Origin: Bifidobacterium simiarum
GTDB lineage: Bacteria > Actinomycetota > Actinomycetes > Actinomycetales > Bifidobacteriaceae
Reading direction: 5' to 3'
NCBI RefSeq assembly: GCF_002802905.1
Contig: NZ_PEBK01000005.1
Coordinates: 124,346 to 188,345, forward strand
Length of the DNA stretch: 64,000 bases
The notes below the pieces were generated by a model that was not told where the DNA came from, did not search any database, and saw nothing but the letters and a program-made list of their open reading frames with translations. A program made the translations under genes and the position numbers. Positions 1 through 7,989 of this stretch are shown here, in pieces; within the stretch, counting starts at the first letter, position 1; every line of letters begins with the position of its first letter.

Positions 1-467
1 AGCACTACGGTTCCTCCACCGCCGACGAGTACGCGGCCCTCAAGTCCCAGCTCGAGCAGGGCGGCCTGTTCAAGGTCGATCTGCAGCAGACCGAGTGGAC
101 CCAGTACCAGAAGGACCGCGTGGTCACCGACTCCTCCAACGGCGTGTACCCGGTCTACCAGCTCGGCTGGTACCCGGACTACTCCGACCCGGACAACTAC
201 CTGTCCCCGTTCTTCCGTGATGGCAACTTCGTCAACAACGGCTACTCGAACAAGACCATCAACGACCTGATCGTCAAGCAGGCCGGCGAGCAGGACAAGA
301 CCAAGCGTCTCGCGCTGCTCAAGCAGATCCAGGAGCTGGAGACCGAAGACCTCTCCACCATCCCGCTGCTGCAGGGTGCCCAGACCGCCGTCACCGCGAA
401 GAACATCTCCGGTGTGACGCTGGACGCCTCGTTCCGCCTGCGCTACGCCTCGATCACCAAGTCCTGA
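1..467 (+). CDS. ABC transporter substrate-binding protein, peptide type (family 5), C-terminal part
   Basis: The reading frame is open from the left edge (codon phase from base 3) to TGA at 465-467, so only about the last 154 residues are present. The text resembles the C-terminal lobe of family 5 extracellular solute-binding proteins: a YPVYQLGWYPDYSDPDNYL stretch, then a helix with EQDKTKRLALLKQIQELE and a final beta strand region. It would bind peptides or oligosaccharides outside the membrane and hand them to the permeases that follow. The signal peptide and lipobox lie outside the window. Ligand cannot be read from this fragment; peptide is the default, but the neighbouring xylose genes leave an oligosaccharide possible. 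Confidence 0.88.
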   Translation, partial: HYGSSTADEYAALKSQLEQGGLFKVDLQQTEWTQYQKDRVVTDSSNGVYPVYQLGWYPDYSDPDNYLSPFFRDGNFVNNGYSNKTINDLIVKQAGEQDKTKRLALLKQIQELETEDLSTIPLLQGAQTAVTAKNISGVTLDASFRLRYASITKS

Positions 468-509
468 CGTCATAGCCGTCAGGTTCCGTGACCGATACTG
501 ATTTCACTG

Positions 510-545
510 GGGATGCCGGTACTGCAAGGTGCTGGCATCCCTTTT
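510..545 (+). terminator. Intercistronic hairpin between binding protein and permease
   Basis: GGGATGCC (510-517) pairs with GGCATCCC (534-541) and is followed by TTTT. It sits 43 bases after the binding-protein stop and 45 bases before the permease. It probably acts as a partial terminator or 3' mRNA stabiliser, which would give more binding protein than permease. Confidence 0.65.
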
Positions 546-589
546 GGCCGTAAAAGGCAGACCCATAATCCAACCAAGGAGACAAACGA

Positions 590-1696
590 GTGGAAGCGAA
601 AGCCACCGCGGAGGCCGATGCTTCGCCCATCAAGGCGAAGCCCTCCGAAACCAAACCAAAGAAGAACAGGATATCGAGCGGATTCTTCAAGTTCGTCGTC
701 GTCCGGTTCCTGCTCATCATCCCGACCATCTTCATCCTGGTCACCATCGTGTTCTTCGTGATGAGGGCCACGGGCGACCCCATCACCGCCGCGCTCGGCG
801 GTCGACTCACGCCGCAGGAGCTACAGGCGAGAATCCATCAGGCCGGCTACGACCGGCCGCTGATCGTGCAGTACGCCGAATACCTCGGCGACCTGCTTCA
901 CGGTGACCTCGGCACCACGCTTACCGACAACCAGCCGGTCACCACCATCCTGACCCGTTACGGCGCCGCCACCTTCGAGCTGGCGTTCCTCGCGCTCATC
1001 ATCGCCCTGATCGTCGGCATCGGCCTGGGCCGCATCGCCGCCCGCCGCCGCGATCACGCGCCCGACGCCGCCATCCGCACCTTCGCCATCCTGTGCTACG
1101 CCACCCCCGTGTTCTTCCTCGGCCTGCTCCTGAAGCTCATCTTCTCCATCTGGCTGGATTGGCTGCCGAGCTCCGGACGCAGCTCGCTCGAAAGCGAAAT
1201 GCAGTTCGGCCGTCTCGTCTCGCCCACGGGCTTCTACATCATCGACGCCCTGCAGCTGGGCGACCCCGCGGTGCTGCTCGACGTGCTGCAGCACGCCATC
1301 CTGCCGGCACTGGCCCTCGGCCTGCTGACCGCCGGCGTGTTCATCCGTCTGGTGCGCACCAACGTGATCTCCACCTACACCTCCGGCTACGTGGAGGCCG
1401 CCCGCTCCCGCGGCGTGAGCGAAAAGCGCCTGCTGAGCAAGCACGCGTGGAAGCCGGCACTGATCCCGATCATCACCGTCATGGGCATGCAGATCGCCCT
1501 GATGCTCGCCGGCGCGGTGCCCACCGAAACCACCTTCGAGTGGAAGGGCCTGGGCTTCATGCTGTCCACCTACCTGAAGGCCCGCGACTTCGTGGCCGTT
1601 CAGGGCATCGTGATCCTGATCGCCATCATCGTCTCGGTGGTGAACTTCATCGTGGATGTGATTTCCGCCCTGATCGACCCGAGAGTGAGGTACTGA
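590..1696 (+). CDS. ABC transporter permease, DppB/OppB family
   Basis: Inner-membrane permease of a peptide-type ABC importer, 368 residues. A GTG start is chosen because AAGGAGA lies 7 bases upstream. A charged N-terminal extension of about 35 residues precedes the first membrane helix (about 35-58), which is followed by the usual large extracytoplasmic loop and about five more helices. The EAA coupling loop, which contacts the ATPase, is visible near residues 268-290 (EAARSRGVSEKRLLSKH). It stands between its binding protein and the partner permease, one base before the next start, so translation is probably coupled. Confidence 0.93.
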   Translation: MEAKATAEADASPIKAKPSETKPKKNRISSGFFKFVVVRFLLIIPTIFILVTIVFFVMRATGDPITAALGGRLTPQELQARIHQAGYDRPLIVQYAEYLGDLLHGDLGTTLTDNQPVTTILTRYGAATFELAFLALIIALIVGIGLGRIAARRRDHAPDAAIRTFAILCYATPVFFLGLLLKLIFSIWLDWLPSSGRSSLESEMQFGRLVSPTGFYIIDALQLGDPAVLLDVLQHAILPALALGLLTAGVFIRLVRTNVISTYTSGYVEAARSRGVSEKRLLSKHAWKPALIPIITVMGMQIALMLAGAVPTETTFEWKGLGFMLSTYLKARDFVAVQGIVILIAIIVSVVNFIVDVISALIDPRVRY

Positions 1697-1697
1697 C

Positions 1698-2846
1698 ATG
1701 TCCGCAGCCAATGCAGCCAAGGCATCCCACGGTGCGCCCACCGTTCCCGGCGACGACCGTCTCGAGGAGCTTCGTCAGTCCACGAAGACCAGCTTCTTCG
1801 GCAAGCTCCCGATCATCAAGCAGCTGCGCATCGCCGTCGGCTGGCAGAAGGGCATGCTCGTCACCGGCCTGATCCTGTGCGGCTTCTTCCTGCTCGTCGC
1901 CATCTTCGCGCCGCTGATCGCCCCCTACGGCTACTCGCAGATCAAGGACGCCAGCGGCCAGGCCTTCCCGACCCAGGCCGCGCCGAGCGCCGAGCACATC
2001 TGGGGCACCACCGTCGGCGGCTTCGACGTGTTCAGCCGCACCGTGTGGGGCGCCCGCACCGCCGTCATCGCCATCATCGTGGCCGTGCTGTGCTCCATCT
2101 TCGTCGGCGTGCTGCTCGGTCTGGTCTCCGGCTACTTCGGCGGCTGGGTCGACCGCGTGCTCGTCGTGATCGCCGACGCCGTCTACTCCTTCCCGTCGCT
2201 GCTGCTCGCCATCCTGATGGCCATCATGATCTCCCACGGCCAGTCCGGTCTGTGGGCCGGCATCTTCTCGTCGGGCCTGTCGATCACCGTGGTCTACATC
2301 CCGCAGTACTTCCGCACCATCCGTGCCGAGGTCGTGCGCATGAAGGAATCCGCGTTCATCGAGTCCGCCCGCGTGATCGGCGCTTCCACCTGGCGCATCA
2401 TGACCAAGCACCTGCTGAAGAACTCCACCCGTACGCTGCCGGTCATCCTCACGCTGAACTCCTCCGAGGCGATCCTGACCCTCGCCGGTCTGGGCTTCCT
2501 CGGCTTCGGCATCGAGCCGACCGCCGCCGCCGAATGGGGCTACGACCTCAACCGCTCGGTCTCCGACGTGACCGCCGGCATCTGGTGGACGGCCATCTTC
2601 CCCGGCGTCGCCATCGTGCTCATCGTGCTCGGCATCACGCTGGTGGGCGAGTCGCTCAACGATCTTTCCGATCCGCGACTGCGCACCCGCAAGTCCGCCG
2701 GCGAGGTCATCGGCAGCATCGAGGACACCTCGGTCGACCCGTCCACCCAGAAGGACGCGGCCGAAGTGGTGTTCACCGATCCCAACACCGGGGACGCCAA
2801 CGAGGCTCCCGCCGCGAACACCGTCAACAAGGGAGACGAATCATGA
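1698..2846 (+). CDS. ABC transporter permease, DppC/OppC family
   Basis: Second membrane subunit of the importer, 382 residues. An N-terminal cytoplasmic region of about 55 residues precedes helix 1; the DppC-type N-terminal domain and an EAA loop (ESARVIGASTWRIMTKH, about 220-237) are visible. After the last helix there is a hydrophilic C-terminal tail of roughly 50 residues, longer than in classical DppC, ending just before the ATPase gene. The start is one base after the DppB stop, and the stop overlaps the next start as ATGA, so the genes form one translation-coupled operon. Confidence 0.93.
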   Translation: MSAANAAKASHGAPTVPGDDRLEELRQSTKTSFFGKLPIIKQLRIAVGWQKGMLVTGLILCGFFLLVAIFAPLIAPYGYSQIKDASGQAFPTQAAPSAEHIWGTTVGGFDVFSRTVWGARTAVIAIIVAVLCSIFVGVLLGLVSGYFGGWVDRVLVVIADAVYSFPSLLLAILMAIMISHGQSGLWAGIFSSGLSITVVYIPQYFRTIRAEVVRMKESAFIESARVIGASTWRIMTKHLLKNSTRTLPVILTLNSSEAILTLAGLGFLGFGIEPTAAAEWGYDLNRSVSDVTAGIWWTAIFPGVAIVLIVLGITLVGESLNDLSDPRLRTRKSAGEVIGSIEDTSVDPSTQKDAAEVVFTDPNTGDANEAPAANTVNKGDES

Positions 2847-4582
2847 GTGGAACGCAGATCCTGAACAAGGACGTCGTCGCCGAAGGCGATCTCGCCGCCA
2901 TCAAGAACCTGAGCGTCTCCTTCGTCACCGACGCCGGCCCGATCAAGGCCGTGGACAAGGTGAACCTCACGATTCCGAAGAAGTCGATCGTCGGCATCGT
3001 CGGCGAATCCGGCTCCGGCAAGTCGGTGACCGCCAAGTCGATCCTCAAGCTCCTGCCCGAAACCGCCACCACCTCCGGCGCCATCTACCTCAAGAGCCGT
3101 GACGGCTCGCAGCAGATGGACGTGCTCGCCCTCAACAGCGAGCAGCTGCGCCAGATGCGCGGCGAGGAGGCTGCCATGGTGTTCCAGGAGCCGAACTCCG
3201 TGCTCAACCCGGTGTACACCATCGGCTGGCAGATCGCCGAGGGCCTGCGAGCCCACGGCATCACCGACAAGCACGAGCAGCGCGCCAAGGCCGTCGACAT
3301 CCTCAAGAAGGTCGGCATCCCCGACGCCGAGACCCGCATCGACTACTACCCGCACCAGTTCTCGGGCGGCCAGAAGCAGCGCATCGTCATCGCCATGGCG
3401 CTGGTGCTCAACGCCGGCCTGATCCTGGCCGACGAGCCGACCACCGCACTGGACGTGACCGTGCAGGCCGAGATCCTCGACCTGCTGCGCATGGCCCGCG
3501 ACGAGTTCGACGCCTCCGTGCTGATCATCACCCACAACATGGGTGTGATCGCCGACGTGGCCGACGACGTGATCGTGATGTACCGCGGCCATGTGGTCGA
3601 GCAGGGCAGCGTCGAGCAGATCTTCTACAGCCCGAAGGAGCCGTACACCAAGCGACTGCTATCCGCCGTGCCCCGCATCGGCCAGAAGCTGGTCGTGCGT
3701 GACGAGCAGGGCCAGATCATCGAACGCAAGACCGACTACCGCGAAGAGCCGATCGCCGTGAAGGCCCGGGGTCTGGAGATCACGTACCCCGGCCATCTCA
3801 TGCAGCCGCCGTTCAAGGCTGTGCGCGGCATCGACTTCGACATCCACCGTTCCGAGGTCGTGGGCCTCGTGGGCGAGTCCGGTTCCGGCAAGTCCACCAC
3901 CGGCCGCGCCATCGCCGGCCTGCAGCGCATCTCCGGCGGTTCGCTCAACGTGCTCGGCGTGGAGATGAACGGCTTCAAGGAGCGCGAGTTCAAGCCCAAG
4001 CGCGCCGACATCGGCTTCGTGTTCCAGGATCCGGGCAGCTCGTTCAACCCGCTGATGACCATCGCGCAGAACGTGGCCGAGCCGCTGCTCGTACACGGCA
4101 AGTACCATTCGCTGGCCGAGGCCCGTAAGTACGTGGAGGAGCTGCTCGAAATGGTGCAGCTGCCCAAGGCGTACATGGACCGCTTCCCGCACGAGCTCTC
4201 CGGCGGTCAGCGCCAGCGCGCCTCGCTGGCCCGCGCCCTGGCCCTCAAGCCCCCGCTGCTGATCGCCGACGAGCCGACCTCCGCGCTTGACGTGTCGGTG
4301 CAGGCCAAGGTGCTGGAGCTGTTCAAGAAGCTTCAGGTGGAGATCGGCTTCGCCTGCCTGTTCATCACCCACGATCTGGCGGTGGTCGACATGCTCGCCG
4401 ACCGGATCATGGTGATGCACAAGGGCGAGATCGTCGAGCACGGCGACGCCGACCAGATCATGCGCAACCCGCGCGATCCGTACACCCGCAAGCTGCTGGC
4501 CTCGCTGCCGATCCCGGATCCGCGCGAGCAGCGCAAGCACCGTGCCCACCTGCACGAGCTGCTGGCCGCGGAGCAGGCGTGA
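2843..4582 (+). CDS. Double ATP-binding subunit of peptide-type ABC importer (DppD-DppF fusion)
   Basis: Two complete ABC ATPase domains in one chain of 579 residues. Domain 1 has Walker A GESGSGKS near 54-61, signature FSGGQKQR near 172 and Walker B LADEPT near 194. Domain 2 repeats these with Walker A GESGSGKS near 343, LSGGQRQR near 451 and IADEPT near 474. Each is followed by an oligopeptide-transporter C-terminal segment (EPYTKRLL, DPYTRKLL). In most DppD/DppF systems these are separate genes; the fusion is well known in actinobacteria. The ATG at 2843 overlaps the DppC stop; the frame is open far upstream, but that region is the permease in another frame. Confidence 0.93.
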   Translation: MSGTQILNKDVVAEGDLAAIKNLSVSFVTDAGPIKAVDKVNLTIPKKSIVGIVGESGSGKSVTAKSILKLLPETATTSGAIYLKSRDGSQQMDVLALNSEQLRQMRGEEAAMVFQEPNSVLNPVYTIGWQIAEGLRAHGITDKHEQRAKAVDILKKVGIPDAETRIDYYPHQFSGGQKQRIVIAMALVLNAGLILADEPTTALDVTVQAEILDLLRMARDEFDASVLIITHNMGVIADVADDVIVMYRGHVVEQGSVEQIFYSPKEPYTKRLLSAVPRIGQKLVVRDEQGQIIERKTDYREEPIAVKARGLEITYPGHLMQPPFKAVRGIDFDIHRSEVVGLVGESGSGKSTTGRAIAGLQRISGGSLNVLGVEMNGFKEREFKPKRADIGFVFQDPGSSFNPLMTIAQNVAEPLLVHGKYHSLAEARKYVEELLEMVQLPKAYMDRFPHELSGGQRQRASLARALALKPPLLIADEPTSALDVSVQAKVLELFKKLQVEIGFACLFITHDLAVVDMLADRIMVMHKGEIVEHGDADQIMRNPRDPYTRKLLASLPIPDPREQRKHRAHLHELLAAEQA

Positions 4583-4651
4583 TCACACTCCGTGTGATTG
4601 CCGGTCTGATTGCCGGCTGATATCGGGCCGGTTGATTGCGGATTGATCCCG

Positions 4652-4695
4652 ACATCCCGTCATCCTTGCTATGCCAAGGGTGGCGGGATGTTTTC
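4652..4695 (+). terminator. Rho-independent terminator of the ABC importer operon
   Basis: A long imperfect stem: ACATCCCG (4652-4659) pairs with CGGGATGT (4684-4691), continuing inward to CCTTG/CAAGG around a six-base loop, then TTTT. A second short palindrome, ATCACAC/GTGTGAT (4582-4598), overlaps the stop codon of the ATPase gene. Confidence 0.85.
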
Positions 4696-4737
4696 GTATG
4701 GCGACCATATGGCGACGCGCCGATTAAGTTTTGCGGA

Positions 4738-4767
4738 TTGACAAATATAGTTCGAGAGTCTTACTAT
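4738..4767 (+). promoter_or_regulatory. Predicted xylA promoter
   Basis: A perfect -35 TTGACA at 4738-4743 and a -10-like TACTAT at 4762-4767, spacer 18, in a locally AT-rich stretch 85 bases before xylA. No TTTCGAAA motif like those upstream of the transporter gene was seen here, so the controlling operator is not identified. Confidence 0.6.
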
Positions 4768-4851
4768 ATCCATGTAAGCGAAAAGCCCACCGGACGGAAC
4801 CGATCGGAATCGACAGGACCGGACGCCGGGGGATAGACCAAAGGAGCTCTC

Positions 4852-6198
4852 ATGGCACTGTGGGACATCGATAAGATTCCGTTCGTCGGCAAGGAGAAGG
4901 GCCCGAAGGAGGGCCTCGCCTTCCACTACTACGACGCCGACCGCGTCGTCGCCGGCAAGAAGATGAAGGACTGGCTGCGCTTCGGCGTCGCCTGGTGGCA
5001 CACCTTCGATCAGGAGCTCGTCGATCCGTTCGGCACCGGCACCGCCCAGCGTCCGTGGTACGGCAAGTACTCCAACCCCGAGGACGAGGCTCTGGCCAAG
5101 GTGGACTACGCCTTCGAGTTCTTCACCAAGCTGGGCGTCGAGTACTTCTGCTTCCACGACCGCGACATCGCCCCCGAAGGCGACACCCTGCGCGAGACCA
5201 ACAAGAACCTCGACAAGGTGGTCGACAAGATCGAGGAGAACATGAAGGCCACCGGCGTCAAGCTGCTGTGGAACACCTCCTCGCTGTTCACCAACCCCCG
5301 CTTCGTCTCCGGCGCCTCCACCTCGCCGTACGCCGACATCTACGCCTACGCCGGCGGCCAGCTGAAGCACTCCCTGGAGATCGCCAAGCGCCTCGGCGCC
5401 GAGAACTACGTGTTCTGGGGCGGCCGCGAAGGCTACGAGAACCTGTGGAACACGCAGATGAAGCGCGAGCAGGAGCACATGGCCAAGTTCTTCTATATGT
5501 GCCATGAGTACGCCAAGGAGATCGGCCTGGACGCCCAGTTCCTCATCGAGCCGAAGGCCAAGGAACCGACGATGCACCAGTACGACTTCGATGCCGCCAC
5601 CGCCATCGCGTTCCTCAAGACCTACGACATCGACTTCATGAAGCTCAACCTGGAAGGCAACCACGCCAACCTGGCCGGCCACACCTACCAGCACGAGATC
5701 CGCACCGCCCGCGAAGCCGGCGTGCTCGGCTCCCTCGACGCCAACCAGGGCGACAAGCTCATCGGCTGGGACATGGACGAGTTCCCGACCGACCTGTACG
5801 AGACCTCCACCGTGATGTGGGAGGTGCTGGCCAACGGCTCCATCGGCCCCCACGGCGGCCTGAACTTCGACGCCAAGCCGCGTCGTACCTCCTTCTACGC
5901 CGAGGACCTGTTCCGCTCCCACATCGCCGGCATGGACTCCTTCGCCGCCGGTCTGCTGGTGGCCGACAAGATGCACAAGGACCACTACATCGAGGACCTG
6001 CAGGCCGAGCGCTACAGCTCCTACGAGACCGGCATCGGCGCCTCCATCGAGAACGGCACCGCCACGCTGGCCTCCCTCGAGGAGTACGCGCTGGACAAGC
6101 CGCAGTCCGAGCTGATCGCCGCCACCAAGTCCGATCACCTCGAGTCCGTCAAGGCCACGATCAACAACTACATCATCGAGGCTCTGGCCGAGGCGTGA
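4852..6198 (+). CDS. xylA: Xylose isomerase, class II
   Basis: Converts D-xylose to D-xylulose in the cytoplasm, the first step before phosphorylation by xylulokinase. The length, 448 residues, fits class II enzymes with their extra N-terminal segment. Key features: catalytic FCFHDRD with His102 and Asp105, the [14 protein letters not shown] signature, the metal-ligand segment [28 protein letters not shown] and [25 protein letters not shown] precedes the ATG. It is a single-gene unit between its own promoter and a strong terminator, next to a divergent cluster for xyloside uptake and hydrolysis. Codon use is strongly biased to C-ending codons, suggesting high expression. Its stop-codon region is duplicated 114 bases downstream. 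Confidence 0.98.
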   Translation: MALWDIDKIPFVGKEKGPKEGLAFHYYDADRVVAGKKMKDWLRFGVAWWHTFDQELVDPFGTGTAQRPWYGKYSNPEDEALAKVDYAFEFFTKLGVEYFCFHDRDIAPEGDTLRETNKNLDKVVDKIEENMKATGVKLLWNTSSLFTNPRFVSGASTSPYADIYAYAGGQLKHSLEIAKRLGAENYVFWGGREGYENLWNTQMKREQEHMAKFFYMCHEYAKEIGLDAQFLIEPKAKEPTMHQYDFDAATAIAFLKTYDIDFMKLNLEGNHANLAGHTYQHEIRTAREAGVLGSLDANQGDKLIGWDMDEFPTDLYETSTVMWEVLANGSIGPHGGLNFDAKPRRTSFYAEDLFRSHIAGMDSFAAGLLVADKMHKDHYIEDLQAERYSSYETGIGASIENGTATLASLEEYALDKPQSELIAATKSDHLESVKATINNYIIEALAEA

Positions 6199-6332
6199 TG
6201 AGACAGTCCGGTGGACTGTCGAGTAGCCTCGGGCGGAGGGTTCCTTTGCAGGGGCCCGGAGCGAACGTGGTGCGGCCATCAGGCCGTCCGTTCTTGCGGG
6301 ATCGAGGCGTGATGAGACAGTCCGGTGGACTG
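6189..6332 (+). repeat. Direct repeat duplicating the xylA 3' end
   Basis: A 30-base segment covering the last xylA codons and stop (6189-6218) recurs exactly at 6303-6332, a period of 114. Each copy carries the small inverted repeat AGTCC-GGT-GGACT. The 84 bases between the copies contain no gene. Confidence 0.9.
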
Positions 6333-6384
6333 ACAATCCGAGGGCTGACAGTCTGAGGATCGTACTTCCGTAAGGTTATTTTCA

Positions 6385-6418
6385 GCGGGGCATCCGGTTT
6401 TCCGGGTGCCCCGCTTTC
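6385..6418 (+). terminator. Terminator downstream of xylA
   Basis: GCGGGGCATCCGG (6385-6397), loop TTTT, then CCGGGTGCCCCGC (6402-6414) and TTTC. Twelve pairs and one G-U make a very stable stem. It lies after the second copy of the duplicated xylA tail. Confidence 0.88.
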
Positions 6419-6448
6419 GTATGCGCATGACGCATTCGGCGGTTTAGG

Positions 6449-6553
6449 CGAGTTTTGTGGTCTCCCATGGCCAAAACCGCAGGAGAATGCGGGCAAATCG
6501 GCCGAATTCGCTGATTATGCCGGCACGATCGCCGAAGAAAACCACAAAACTCG
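6449..6553. repeat. 105-bp noncoding segment bounded by 13-bp inverted repeats
   Basis: CGAGTTTTGTGGT at 6449-6461 is matched exactly by its reverse complement at 6541-6553, immediately before the 3' end of the reverse-strand LacI gene. The interior has no credible ORF. It could be a small nonautonomous element, or one long-range stem in the 3' region of the repressor transcript. No target-site duplication was clear. Confidence 0.55.
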
Positions 6554-6557
6554 TCTA

Positions 6558-7604
6558 TCAGTCGTCGGATCGGCGAGCAGGAGGGCAGGTGCTGTCGCGT
6601 ACCATCAGCGTGGTGGGCAGGATCAGAGGATTCGAGACGGCCTTGTTGTTGCTGCGATCGATGATCATCGAGGTGGCGGCCCGGGCCATGTCCTGCAACG
6701 GCTGGCGGACGGTGGTCAGAGCCGGGCCGAGGAACGCCGAGGTGGAGACATCATCGAACCCGATGACGGAAAGATCCTCGGGAATGCGCAGGCGCAGCTG
6801 ACGCGCCGCCTCGTAGACGCCCATGGCTTCAAGGTCGCTGAACGCGAAGATGGCGGTGGGGCGCTTCCGTGGGTCCTTGAGCAGCGACAAGCCATGACGG
6901 TAGCCGTCCGAGGTCTGGAAGTTGCCTTCGCGGACCAGATCGGGGTCCGGGGTCAGCCCCCGTTCCGACAGAGCGGAGGCGAATCCGTCGAACCGGGCCT
7001 TCGAGCACATCATCTCGTCCGGGCCGGTGATCACGCCGATGCGCGTATGACCGAGCGAAAGCAGGTGACGCGTGGCCAGCACCCCTCCCGTCCAGTTGTC
7101 GGCCAGTACCGACAGGGTGTCGGGGGAGGGGTCTCCCGAGGGGTCGATGGTGACGTAGGGGATCCGATACCGTTCCAGTTTGCGTTTTTCGGCGTCGGTG
7201 ACGTTGGCGAACATCAGGATCACGCCCAGCGGCTGTCGGTGCAGCATTTCGTCAAGCCATGCGGAATCCGGGTGCCGACGGTCGCCGCTTTCCGTGGTGA
7301 TGACGCTCAGGCCATGCTCCCTTGCCTCCGCGAGCACTCCCTGCATGATCTCGAAGCCCCAAAGACTGTCGAAGTATTGGAACACCACTTCGACCATCCT
7401 GCGGTTTCTTACGGTCGCGATCCGTTTGGTATAGCCGGCCTGACGCAGCGCCTCCTGAACGGTTTTGCGGGTCTTGCTCGCCACGTCGGTACGGCCGTTG
7501 AGTACCTTGGAGACGGTGGCCACCGATACGCCGGTCTGCCGGGCGATGTCGGCGAGCTTCGCCGTTCCCGCGGCGTTGTTGCGTTTGCGGGGTGATTCGG
7601 CCAT
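6558..7604 (-). CDS. LacI-family transcriptional regulator, probable xylose/xyloside repressor
   Basis: 348 residues. An N-terminal helix-turn-helix (about 15-40, with TGVSVATVSKVLNG) is followed by a periplasmic-binding-protein-like effector domain, the standard LacI/GalR layout. AGGAGG lies just upstream of the ATG. It is divergent from the MFS transporter and xylosidase genes and convergent with xylA. The shared 385-base intergenic region holds two TTTCGAAA palindromes, a plausible operator. I infer that it represses the transporter, the xylosidase and itself and that a pentose or xyloside relieves this. The effector is not readable from sequence. Confidence 0.93.
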   Translation of the reverse strand: MAESPRKRNNAAGTAKLADIARQTGVSVATVSKVLNGRTDVASKTRKTVQEALRQAGYTKRIATVRNRRMVEVVFQYFDSLWGFEIMQGVLAEAREHGLSVITTESGDRRHPDSAWLDEMLHRQPLGVILMFANVTDAEKRKLERYRIPYVTIDPSGDPSPDTLSVLADNWTGGVLATRHLLSLGHTRIGVITGPDEMMCSKARFDGFASALSERGLTPDPDLVREGNFQTSDGYRHGLSLLKDPRKRPTAIFAFSDLEAMGVYEAARQLRLRIPEDLSVIGFDDVSTSAFLGPALTTVRQPLQDMARAATSMIIDRSNNKAVSNPLILPTTLMVRDSTCPPARRSDD

Positions 7605-7989
7605 GATGCCTCCTATCGCACCGTTTGTTTTCGATATTGCCGTATCGACTGTATCACGAAACTTTCGAAAACCGTGAATGTCGATCGTCTGGCATCGAGA
7701 TATGGCTGTTTGTGTTGAAATGTATTGTCTGATATGAAATTCAGCAGGTTGGTTTGACAGATTGACTAACCGGTATTACAGTGATCGGTATCGAAAGTAT
7801 TTATAAAGTTTCGATGTGTTTTCGAGATGGCGATCATCGGAATATCGTTGAGTGTTCAGTGATTGTTGACAAAGATCCAGTGCTGTTGCCTGAGGATCGA
7901 CGCAATGTCGGTATTTGGCATCTCGAAAGTTTCGAAAATCATGATGGGCCGGCGGATGATTCCGGCGGCGTCGACCAAAGGAGGTTGTC
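7605..7989. promoter_or_regulatory. Divergent control region between the LacI gene and the transporter, with putative operators
   Basis: No gene is supported in these 385 AT-richer bases. Two perfect TTTCGAAA palindromes occur at 7663-7670 (near the repressor) and 7930-7937 (near the transporter). A related split site, ATCGAAA (7790-7796) and TTTCGAT (7809-7815), brackets a TATAAA at 7802-7807. TTGACA occurs at 7754-7759 and 7866-7871, but neither has a convincing -10 at the right distance. The spacing suits repression of both promoters, perhaps with looping; this is inference. Confidence 0.6.

Noticed and set aside
1877-2842. N-terminal extension of the double ATPase
   Set aside because: Arg/His-rich translation of the DppC gene in another frame; the ATGA overlap at 2843 gives a standard start.
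4669-6336. Reverse-strand open frame opposite xylA
   Set aside because: Antisense shadow of a strongly codon-biased gene; low-complexity translation and no ribosome site.
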